Positions 1 through 5,679 of a stretch of DNA of 6,692 nt are shown one piece after another. The notes beneath the pieces were generated by a model that was given only the letters and a program-made list of their open reading frames with translations, made no database searches and was not told the DNA's origin. The position numbers were made by a program, and so were the translations under genes. The stretch covers positions 1-6,692 of the forward strand of contig JAUWOI010000250.1 of assembly GCA_030612185.1 (NCBI GenBank), read 5' to 3'. How positions within the stretch are numbered: the stretch's first letter is position 1; each line of letters starts with the position of its first letter. The stretch comes from Anaerolineae bacterium (GTDB lineage Bacteria > Chloroflexota > Anaerolineae > B4-G1).

Positions 1-442
1 AGTGGATCATTGTGATATCTTTGGTGCCGACGTAGGGACCGAATGTGGTCTGGCCGCAGGCCACGGTCGAGACCATCACCTTGGGGATGCCCACCGGCAG
101 AGCGCGCATAGCCGCCGTGGCCATAGCCGTCCCCTGGGCACCACCTACAGCTAGCACGCCATCGACTTGGCCCTCGTCGTGTAGCCGGACCACGACCTTG
201 ACCAACCCATTGATCATGGTTCGCTGACAATGGTGCTTATCCCCGGTAGCAATCAGGTCGGCTATCTTGTGCCCGCCAGTCTGGGCAACCTGTTGCCGGG
301 TAACGTCGGCGGGGATGGCCGGTTTGCCCAGGACCCCTGGGTCGATCACGAGAGGGATGTGTCCCCGCTTGACGACCTGGTCGCGGACGAACCCGACCTC
401 GGGACCCTTTGTGTCTAATGTGCCAATGATGACGATCTTCAT
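1..442 (-). CDS. Tm-1-like (UPF0261) ATP-binding domain protein, second copy, C-terminus cut by window edge
   Basis: An uninterrupted frame of 147 codons runs from ATG at 442 off the left edge, so only the N-terminal part is visible. It opens MKIVIIGTLDTKG, and the TLDTKG motif followed by IDPGVL (about residues 33-38), GGAQGT (about 104-109) and FGPYVGTKD (about 134-142) marks the Tm-1-like/UPF0261 family. It matches the gene at 2434-3708 at every one of these landmarks, so the two are paralogues. The family is named after tomato Tm-1, whose N-terminal domain binds ATP; the bacterial reaction is not established. GAGAGG lies 7 bases before the ATG and supports this start. It is the last visible gene of the minus-strand run, 56 bases after the aldolase. 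The glycine-rich motif reads GGAQGT here and GGGQGT in the other copy, which may signal diverged specificity. The family call is firm and the function is unknown. Confidence 0.88.
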   Translation of the reverse strand, partial: MKIVIIGTLDTKGPEVGFVRDQVVKRGHIPLVIDPGVLGKPAIPADVTRQQVAQTGGHKIADLIATGDKHHCQRTMINGLVKVVVRLHDEGQVDGVLAVGGAQGTAMATAAMRALPVGIPKVMVSTVACGQTTFGPYVGTKDITMIH

Positions 443-498
443 GCGCAAACCTCTCTGATCCGCCGTAGTGCTACTGGTAATTCATGGTTCGGCATTCG

Positions 499-1296
499 CT
501 ATTCGGTCAATAATCCCAGCGCCTCGTCCACCGAGCCGTTCTCGTGCAGGATGTGTTTGAGGGCACGAATGATGGCCGCTGGGTTGGCGCTCTGCCAGAT
601 GTTGCGCCCGAACGTGATACCCGCCGCGCCGGCCTGCACGGTGTTGTAGGCCATGCGCAGCACGTCAGCGTCGGTTTCCAACCGGGGGCCGCCGGCTGCC
701 ACGACCAGCGCCGGGGCAGCCATCTCTACAACCTGAGCAAAGCTCTCCGCCGAGCCTGTGTAGAACGTCTTGACAATGTCCACGCCCAATTCCATAACGA
801 GACGAGATGCATACCCCACTCGTTTCACTGTGTAGACCTCATCAGACGGGACCATGTCGCCGTTGGGATATGAGTGGACGATAACGGGCATGCCTACCTG
901 CTCCGCTTTGCGCACGAGCGCACCCAAGTTCGACACAATCTGTGCCTGCTGCGGGCAGCCGACAGTCAGGGCCATAGCGATGGCATCAGCGCCCAGGCAG
1001 ACAGCGTCCTCCACTGAACTGACCCAGACATCGTGTTGCGGGTGATACGGAGACAGCGTAGAGCATTTCATGATCAGTGCCACGCGGCCGGCATAAGGCC
1101 CAAAGCAACGCTCCGCGACACCCTTCATCATCACCATCGCATCTGGCCCGGCACCAGCGACTCGATCTATAACACTCTGGATGTTCTCTATCCCATCCAG
1201 GACACCATAGCTGGGCGCATGATCGACCGCGACCGTGAAAATGCGACCCGATGCCGGGTTCTTCATCCTGTGAATGCGAATCTCTTTGCCGAGCAT
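499..1296 (-). CDS. Class I aldolase of the DhnA/FbaB/LsrF family
   Basis: A 265-residue TIM-barrel protein of typical family length. VAVDHA (residues 22-27) near the N-terminus is the family's DHG-like acidic motif. DIVKTFYTG (173-181) carries the expected Schiff-base lysine, K176. VVAAGGPR (198-205) and GAAGITFGRNIWQ (223-235) match the phosphate-binding loops of the barrel's last strands. Members include archaeal fructose-bisphosphate aldolase, the dideoxy-heptulosonate synthase of archaeal shikimate synthesis, and LsrF, which acts in autoinducer-2 breakdown; the sequence does not tell these apart. Retained phosphate loops suggest a phosphorylated substrate, though no kinase is visible. 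An in-frame TAG two codons upstream makes ATG 1296 the first possible ATG start; AAGGAG lies about 10 bases before it. It follows the URO-D-like gene by 22 bases, so co-transcription is likely. A catabolic retro-aldol or thiolase-like cleavage is the best guess from context. Confidence 0.88.
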   Translation of the reverse strand: MLGKEIRIHRMKNPASGRIFTVAVDHAPSYGVLDGIENIQSVIDRVAGAGPDAMVMMKGVAERCFGPYAGRVALIMKCSTLSPYHPQHDVWVSSVEDAVCLGADAIAMALTVGCPQQAQIVSNLGALVRKAEQVGMPVIVHSYPNGDMVPSDEVYTVKRVGYASRLVMELGVDIVKTFYTGSAESFAQVVEMAAPALVVAAGGPRLETDADVLRMAYNTVQAGAAGITFGRNIWQSANPAAIIRALKHILHENGSVDEALGLLTE

Positions 1297-1318
1297 TTTC
1301 TATTCAAACTCCTTGTTT

Positions 1319-2437
1319 CTATGACCCGTATCTGCCATACTTGAGCCCTGCAGCCAACAAAGCTCTATAGTTCTCCACAGGGACAAAATCGGGGATCGAA
1401 TTGCTAGAGCCCAACAACCAGCCGCCGCCTGGTGCTAGGAGCGCCGCTTTTTCCCGGACCTCGGCCTCGACGTCCTCCGGCGTACCGTTGCAGAGTGTTT
1501 TCTTCAAATCGACGTTCCCTGCCACTGCGATGCGATCGCCCCACTGCCGTTTGACGGCGACGATGTCATTCAGCGGCGGTTCGAAAGGGTGGATGGCGTC
1601 AAAGCCACAGGCAACCAGGTCGGGCAGGAGGCGGCTCAGATCACCATCGCTGTGCAGCCCGACGGGGATGTCTGCCTGGTGGCAGCGGTCCACGATCTTG
1701 ACGTACCAGGGATAGACGTACTTGCGGTAGACCCTGGGTGAGACTACTGGGCCGCTGTTGTAACACAGGTCGTCCGGCAGCCAGACCGTGCCGACGCACT
1801 CGTGCTGGAGCAGCATCTCCAAGACGGCGAGTTGGCTGGCGCCCAGCCAGTCTGTGACGTCTCGGACCAGGTCAGGTTCGTCGGCGAGCTTGAGGCAATA
1901 GTTCTCAAAGCCCATCAGTTGCCAGGCACCCATAAAGACGTAGCCAAGTTGGACCAGCAGCTTCATACCAGGCGGCAAGTAACGGGCCATTGTCTTCAAA
2001 TAGTCATCCAGATCCTCATAGTCACCGTAGCCGCCGAGCTTTTCTGGCTCCGGCCAGGGAAACTCGGTGAAATCGCGCCGGTCGCGGATGAGGGCCTTTT
2101 CCTCGGCAACCCATCCGCCCGCGTTTGTATCAACGTCTTGGTGCGTGCGTCGCCACTCCTTTACGATGGGATGGTATCCTCGGACGACCGTCCGAACCCC
2201 GGCGCGCACCGAGACGAAATCATAGCCGGCCGCGCGCCAAAAGTCCACTTTGTCCTGGGGGCCATCCACCGGACGCCCAAGAATGGCAGCCTGGATGTCT
2301 TTGTGGATAGACATCTCAAAGAGCGGAACCCGATCACTCTCGCCTTGACGGAGCATCGCCCGGCGGACGCGCTCAAAGTTGGGAGGGGCGGGAATTTGGG
2401 ATTGGGCCGCTAAAAGTTGGCGGTTGGATTCGTTCAT
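1319..2437 (-). CDS. Uroporphyrinogen decarboxylase (URO-D) family protein, not classical HemE
   Basis: A 372-residue TIM-barrel protein. Family landmarks are FERVRRAMLRQ (21-31) with RVPLFE after it, YPWYVKIVDRCH (242-253), GLHSDGD (260-266), the strand end GNVD (307-310) and GSSNSIPDFVPVENY (343-357). The last is typical of the broad URO-D-like group rather than of heme-pathway HemE. In the MtaA/MtbA methyltransferases of this superfamily zinc is bound through an H-x-C motif; here the place reads H262-S-D264, so the thiolate ligand is missing. No corrinoid protein gene is nearby, which also argues against methyl transfer to cobalamin. Its ATG overlaps the TGA of the upstream Tm-1-like gene (ATGA, 4 bases), indicating translational coupling; a weak AGGAG lies about 14 bases upstream. 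A role on a carboxylated substrate or intermediate of the operon's pathway is inference. The fold is secure and the reaction is unknown. Confidence 0.87.
   Translation of the reverse strand: MNESNRQLLAAQSQIPAPPNFERVRRAMLRQGESDRVPLFEMSIHKDIQAAILGRPVDGPQDKVDFWRAAGYDFVSVRAGVRTVVRGYHPIVKEWRRTHQDVDTNAGGWVAEEKALIRDRRDFTEFPWPEPEKLGGYGDYEDLDDYLKTMARYLPPGMKLLVQLGYVFMGAWQLMGFENYCLKLADEPDLVRDVTDWLGASQLAVLEMLLQHECVGTVWLPDDLCYNSGPVVSPRVYRKYVYPWYVKIVDRCHQADIPVGLHSDGDLSRLLPDLVACGFDAIHPFEPPLNDIVAVKRQWGDRIAVAGNVDLKKTLCNGTPEDVEAEVREKAALLAPGGGWLLGSSNSIPDFVPVENYRALLAAGLKYGRYGS
2434..2437 (-). promoter_or_regulatory. ATGA start-stop overlap coupling Tm-1-like and URO-D-like genes
   Basis: On the minus strand the bases at 2437-2434 read ATGA, combining the ATG of the URO-D-like gene with the TGA of the Tm-1-like gene. 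Such overlaps favour reinitiation by the same ribosome and suggest matched output of the two proteins. Confidence 0.7.
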
Positions 2438-3708
2438 TCAGGCGTTCCGTTGCTCCTGAACTGGGCGGCGACGTCGTGAGGCGCTTCCCCCAGGATGAGG
2501 CGCGCCATGCAATCCGTCACAATGTCGGCGAATTCAGGATCGTTGATGTGCAAGTCGGTGAGAATGACGGGGATTTCGGGGCGCAGTGTGGTCTGGAACT
2601 CTTTGATGACCTCTTGGTTGCCCTCCGGCACGTACAACCCCCCTCCTTCTTGGTTTGGACGAGCAAAGCCCTTGGCCGGAAGAACGGCGATGGTCGGCCC
2701 CAGGGCACGGTTCAGCCGCTCGATCATCTCCCGGGCCGCGGCGACCATCTCGCCGGGCGTGGGAGCAAAGCACGTCATTTGTGCGTTGTGAACCATGTGC
2801 TGGCGCTCCCGGTACTTTTCCGGGGCTTTCTGGATCGATTCAAAGAGCACATAGTCGCTGCCGCCCACCGACACCACTGCAGGAATCTCTGTCCGAGTGA
2901 GTGCCTCCATCCGGTTGGGCGCGCCGGCCAATCCACCATTCTGATGGTCGATCACCTCGTGTGTGCTGAGGTCGATCACGCCTTCGAACATGCCCTGCTC
3001 GATCAGTTGTTCCATCGCTGGGCCGCTGGTGCCGTTGGCATGGAAAGGCACCACGTCGTAACCCTGATTCTCCAGATTGGCCTTGATGCGCATCACGCAG
3101 GGCGTGGTAATGCCCAGCATGGTGATGGCGATGGCCGGCTTGGTGGCTTGTTCTTCAGCTTCTAGACGCAGCACCATCCCGGCGATGGCATTCGCCGCAT
3201 TGCGCAGGATGGGCCGGCTGATGATGTTGAGACCCAGCACGTCGGTCACCGAGTGCATCATACAGATGTCCTTGGTGCCCACGTACGGCCCGAACTGAAA
3301 AAGCCCACTGGCCACCGTAGACAGCATCATCTTGGGAACGCCAGTGGGCAGGGTGCGCATAGCCGCCGTGCCGATGGACGTCCCCTGCCCGCCACCCAAG
3401 CCAATGATGCCGTGCATCTCGCCCTTGGCATGCAAATCTTGCACAATGTTGCACAGACCCTCGGTTTGTGTGGCGATGGCAAAGCTCTTCTCGCCCCGAG
3501 CCAGCAGTGCTTCCAGCATGGCGCCGGCCGCCTGCGCCACCTCGTAGCGGCTAATGTCGGCTTTGACCGTCGGCTGAGAGAGCACGCCGGGGTCGATCAG
3601 GATGGTGTTCAGCCCCCAAGCCGCGATGTGGTCTCGGACATAGGCCGCCTCTTCTCCCTTGGTGTCTAGCGTGGCGACGACGATGACAGTGTGATCTTTT
3701 TTGCTCAT
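2434..3708 (-). CDS. Tm-1-like (UPF0261) ATP-binding domain protein, full-length copy
   Basis: A 424-residue protein, about the usual length of a free-standing UPF0261 protein. The N-terminal half shows TLDTKG (13-18), LIDPGVL (37-43), GLGGGQGT (103-110) and FGPYVGTKD (139-147). The C-terminal half shows FHANGTSGPAMEQLI (222-236), VGGSDYVLF (281-289) and LPAKGF (343-348). Tomato Tm-1 joins this domain to a PEP-hydrolase-like TIM barrel, and bacteria often encode that barrel next door. Here the immediate partner is instead a URO-D-like barrel, coupled by an ATGA overlap. The frame could be extended upstream (a GTG at 3774), but ATG 3708 has GGAGG five bases before it and puts the conserved core right at the N-terminus, so I prefer it. 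No signal peptide or membrane segment is seen, so it is cytoplasmic. The molecular function is not established. A paralogue starts at 442. Confidence 0.9.
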   Translation of the reverse strand: MSKKDHTVIVVATLDTKGEEAAYVRDHIAAWGLNTILIDPGVLSQPTVKADISRYEVAQAAGAMLEALLARGEKSFAIATQTEGLCNIVQDLHAKGEMHGIIGLGGGQGTSIGTAAMRTLPTGVPKMMLSTVASGLFQFGPYVGTKDICMMHSVTDVLGLNIISRPILRNAANAIAGMVLRLEAEEQATKPAIAITMLGITTPCVMRIKANLENQGYDVVPFHANGTSGPAMEQLIEQGMFEGVIDLSTHEVIDHQNGGLAGAPNRMEALTRTEIPAVVSVGGSDYVLFESIQKAPEKYRERQHMVHNAQMTCFAPTPGEMVAAAREMIERLNRALGPTIAVLPAKGFARPNQEGGGLYVPEGNQEVIKEFQTTLRPEIPVILTDLHINDPEFADIVTDCMARLILGEAPHDVAAQFRSNGTPE

Positions 3709-3726
3709 CTTCTCCTCCACCCACAC

Positions 3727-3776
3727 ACGAGATTTGTGAAATGCGACACGCGAGCGCTGCGCCTCACAAATCACGT
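3727..3776. repeat. Long inverted repeat between MBL and Tm-1-like genes
   Basis: The arms 3727-3739 and 3764-3776 pair over 13 positions with one mismatch; the inner nine (GATTTGTGA and its complement) are perfect. They enclose 24 GC-rich bases. It fills most of the 75-base gap, just upstream of the GGAGG of the Tm-1-like gene. No U-tract follows on the minus strand, so it is not a standard terminator; an mRNA processing or stability stem-loop is more likely. Confidence 0.5.
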
Positions 3777-3783
3777 TTAACGG

Positions 3784-4614
3784 CTAGATCCCTGCAAAGT
3801 AAAACGGCGCACCCGGTACCGGCTTTCGCCGCTCGCGCAGGGGCATGCCTTCGTAGGGATAGACCGAGTGATCCATCACGGCTTTGTCGTGGCCGGGCAG
3901 GATAAAGTCGGCACGGCGGTCAATCTCCTCGACGCTCCTCCAGCCGTCGATCATGCTCACATAGCGCTGCTGCACCCAATAGCGCCAGTGCTCCTCCTCC
4001 CGTGGCTCTATGTTCCGATAGCGAAAGACCGCATCACCACAAATGACGATGCTGCCCACCGCCGTCTCGACCTGCACTGACTGATGGCCGGGTGTGTGTC
4101 CAGGCGTGGGAAAGGCCGTGACGCCGGGCACGATTTCGGCCTCGCCCTCGACCAGCTCGAATTGGCAACCGACAAAGGGTGCCTCGATACCCAGCATCGG
4201 TGATTCGTAGGAGCGGTAGTATAGGGGCAGGGGATTGTACGCCCAGCGAATCTCGGTTGCGTGGACGACGTACCGAGCGTTGCGGTACCGCTTCATATTG
4301 TGGGTATGGTCCCAATGCAGATGGGTAAAGATGCAAACATCAATCTCGTCGGGGTCGACGCCCAGATTGCCGAGTTCATCCGGGCTGTCGAGACAATCCT
4401 TCTTTTGGCAAGAGTGGTGATATTTGGTTGCCCGCTCAGCGTCAGGCAGGCCCGTATCCACCATGATCTTGTGCTCGCCAGTGTCTACGTAGAAGCAGGG
4501 CACTGGGATATGGATCTTTGTCCCAGGCTCGCCCTTGAAAAACATATAGGTACCGAGGTCGGTCTCACACCAGCCGGTATTGATGGGATAAATCTTGGTT
4601 TCTTCTACTGACAT
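3784..4614 (-). CDS. Metallo-beta-lactamase-fold hydrolase, AHL-lactonase-like
   Basis: A 276-residue protein with a complete dinuclear metal site: HLHWDH supplies H98, H100, D102 and H103, PTPGHTPGH supplies H173, ICGDAV supplies D194, and LPGHD supplies H242. The layout and length, with an early VDTGEHKIMVDTGLP stretch (about 44-58), resemble the N-acyl-homoserine-lactonase-like branch of the superfamily. That branch also holds many lactonases and esterases acting on other substrates, so quorum quenching should not be assumed. The frame stays open for 14 more codons upstream, but ATG 4614 has AGGAGG six bases before it and is the better start. It follows the regulator by 129 bases and precedes the Tm-1-like gene by 75 bases, all on one strand. 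Hydrolysis of a lactone or ester intermediate for the downstream aldolase is a reasonable but unproven role. Cytoplasmic; no signal peptide is visible. Confidence 0.88.
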   Translation of the reverse strand: MSVEETKIYPINTGWCETDLGTYMFFKGEPGTKIHIPVPCFYVDTGEHKIMVDTGLPDAERATKYHHSCQKKDCLDSPDELGNLGVDPDEIDVCIFTHLHWDHTHNMKRYRNARYVVHATEIRWAYNPLPLYYRSYESPMLGIEAPFVGCQFELVEGEAEIVPGVTAFPTPGHTPGHQSVQVETAVGSIVICGDAVFRYRNIEPREEEHWRYWVQQRYVSMIDGWRSVEEIDRRADFILPGHDKAVMDHSVYPYEGMPLRERRKPVPGAPFYFAGI

Positions 4615-4688
4615 TGTTGTCCTCCTCTTTATGCTATCTAAAAGGGTGGAACACACCTCTGGTTGCCAGAAACGGCGTAGAAATCCGA

Positions 4689-4698
4689 TCTGTACAGA
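4689..4698. promoter_or_regulatory. Perfect palindrome TCTGTACAGA between regulator and MBL genes
   Basis: A 10-base perfect palindrome in the 129-base gap upstream of the metallo-beta-lactamase-fold gene. Its form (CTGT and ACAG with no gap) is that of a small dimeric-regulator site. A short TCTGG-TTG-CCAGA hairpin lies nearby at 4658-4670. No convincing promoter boxes are seen in this gap, so read-through from the regulator promoter remains possible. Confidence 0.35.
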
Positions 4699-4743
4699 CT
4701 TGGGGTAGCATCCGCTTGTTCACCCGTGAGGCGCGTTGCACCT

Positions 4744-5469
4744 TTATCGCTTCAATAACTCTGCCGCCCTCGGCCACAACGCCGCGACATATTGGTAGCG
4801 GTCAGGGCGGATGCGGATGTTGGCCCATACGAGCGGCCGACCGGTTGCACTCAGCGCGATTCGTTCGACGAGCAGGATCGAAGAACCTGGAGATAAATCC
4901 AGGATATCTAGGTCTTGGTCATTCGCCGGAACGATCTCGAAACTTTCCTTCATCTCGGTGAGAACAACCAAGTACTTTTCCTCAAGCAACTTTTGAAACG
5001 AATATTGGGAGACGTCGTCGTGTTCCAGCCCTGGACAGATTGCAAACGGCATATAGTTGGTTTGATTGGCCAATGCTTGCCCGTCCACGAATCGCGTTCG
5101 CACGTAGCGGTATACCGGACTGTCCACCTTCACGTCGAGATTTTCAGCCACCGCTAGCGTGGCAAGTTCTACCTCCACGTCACGTACTAGCGATCTTGGC
5201 TTGAAACCCGATTTGGCTGTGTGGGTGAACACGCTGGTAAATCTCGTCGTGGGCAATCCCAGGATTCGAAACGCATCAACCTCTTGGGCGATCTTGTCCA
5301 CGAGTCCTTTGCGGTGCGCGGTCAAGATAACTGGCGTCATCTCGGCTGGGGTAACCTGGAGTTTGGTGGCGAGGTCGTCAACGGTCACCACCTCTCCCTT
5401 GGCATATCTGCCCTGAACAACCGCCTGCTCAAATTGTCTTTGCAACTCCCTGGGGTACTTGATATTCAA
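4744..5469 (-). CDS. GntR-family (HutC-type) transcriptional regulator with UTRA effector domain, TTG start
   Basis: From TTG 5469 the protein has 241 residues, normal for HutC-type regulators. A diverged winged helix-turn-helix fills about residues 3-65, with VTVDDLATKLQVTPAEM as the helix-turn-helix. About 78-230 is a UTRA ligand-binding domain, recognisable from SPVYRYVRTRFVDGQALA, the SPGSSILLVERIA strand and the final RIRPDRYQYV. Such proteins bind DNA as dimers and usually release it when a pathway metabolite binds UTRA. An in-frame ATG at 5523 would add 18 residues, but it overlaps a perfect TATAAT and has no Shine-Dalgarno, whereas TTG 5469 has AGGAG six bases upstream and begins just before the first helix. 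It heads the minus-strand run and diverges from the cyclase gene. It probably represses itself and the cyclase through the inverted repeat at 5544-5609. The effector is unknown. Confidence 0.88.
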   Translation of the reverse strand: MNIKYPRELQRQFEQAVVQGRYAKGEVVTVDDLATKLQVTPAEMTPVILTAHRKGLVDKIAQEVDAFRILGLPTTRFTSVFTHTAKSGFKPRSLVRDVEVELATLAVAENLDVKVDSPVYRYVRTRFVDGQALANQTNYMPFAICPGLEHDDVSQYSFQKLLEEKYLVVLTEMKESFEIVPANDQDLDILDLSPGSSILLVERIALSATGRPLVWANIRIRPDRYQYVAALWPRAAELLKR

Positions 5470-5475
5470 AGTTCT

Positions 5476-5480
5476 CTCCT
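5476..5480 (-). promoter_or_regulatory. Shine-Dalgarno AGGAG that decides the regulator's TTG start
   Basis: AGGAG on the minus strand (5480-5476) is followed by six bases and then TTG at 5469-5467, in frame with the regulator. The competing ATG at 5523 has no comparable purine-rich site upstream. Confidence 0.6.
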
Positions 5481-5521
5481 GGATGCTTGACAATTGATGC
5501 CCCGTGCTTTGCTCAGCATCC

Positions 5522-5551
5522 ATTATACATCAAGCAGTGACATTCGGTCAA
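5522..5551 (-). promoter_or_regulatory. Sigma-70-type promoter for the regulator gene
   Basis: On the minus strand TTGACC (5551-5546) is followed after 18 bases by a perfect TATAAT (5527-5522). The -35 lies inside one arm of the inverted repeat, fitting autorepression. The -10 overlaps the ATG at 5523, so that codon would not be in the transcript; the expected transcript start near 5515 leaves about 45 bases before TTG 5469. Confidence 0.68.
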
Positions 5552-5609
5552 GCCTGGGCCAAACTATAGATTGTCGATAATCGATACTTGGATTTTGACG
5601 CTTGACCGA
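5544..5609. promoter_or_regulatory. Inverted-repeat operator pair in the divergent promoter region
   Basis: TCGGTCAAGC (5544-5553) and GCTTGACCGA (5600-5609) are perfect 10-bp inverted repeats, 56 bp centre to centre, close to five helical turns. One arm covers the regulator's -35 and the other sits in the cyclase promoter spacer. A GntR-type dimer at each arm, or one loop across both, would shut both promoters. Assignment to the adjacent regulator is inferred from position. Confidence 0.6.
5574..5584. repeat. Palindrome TCGAT-A-ATCGA midway between the operator arms
   Basis: An 11-base perfect palindrome centred at 5579, within about 2-3 bases of the midpoint of the two inverted-repeat arms (5576.5). 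It lies in an AT-rich stretch between the back-to-back promoters. It could be a third binding site or an activator site, or it may be chance. Confidence 0.4.
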
Positions 5610-5623
5610 GTATGTGCTATCAT
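5595..5623 (+). promoter_or_regulatory. Sigma-70-type promoter for the cyclase gene
   Basis: The -35 box TTGACG (5595-5600) and -10 box TATCAT (5618-5623) are separated by 17 bases and each matches consensus at five of six positions. A TGC just before the -10 makes an extended -10. Transcription would begin near 5630, giving a leader of about 50 bases before GTG 5680. One arm of the 10-bp inverted repeat lies between the two boxes. Confidence 0.72.
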
Positions 5624-5666
5624 AATAACTCAGGTGCAACTCAAGATGTGTGCCTATGATGTGAAA

Positions 5667-5672
5667 AGGAGG
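5667..5672 (+). promoter_or_regulatory. Shine-Dalgarno AGGAGG for the cyclase GTG start
   Basis: A full AGGAGG lies seven bases before GTG 5680. Strong pairing with 16S rRNA would offset the non-ATG start and fixes the N-terminus at the family's usual opening residues. Confidence 0.7.
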
Positions 5673-5679
5673 GTAACTC

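Noticed and set aside
1802..2413. A 203-codon open frame on the plus strand
   Set aside because: It lies wholly inside the URO-D-like gene on the other strand, shows no recognisable domain, and reflects codon bias of the real gene.
2476..3165. A 229-codon open frame on the plus strand
   Set aside because: It is antisense to the Tm-1-like gene, whose family motifs run across the same bases; its protein is histidine-rich and looks like no known family.
3709..3774. A 22-codon N-terminal extension of the Tm-1-like protein from GTG 3774
   Set aside because: ATG 3708 has GGAGG at ideal spacing, and the extension runs through the inverted repeat rather than conserved protein sequence.
3784..4614. 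A quorum-quenching AHL lactonase call
   Set aside because: The metal ligands are shared by many MBL-fold hydrolases, and the metabolic neighbours give no support for a signalling substrate.
4615..4656. A 14-codon N-terminal extension of the MBL-fold protein
   Set aside because: The extension contains the AGGAGG that serves ATG 4614 and adds residues outside the fold.
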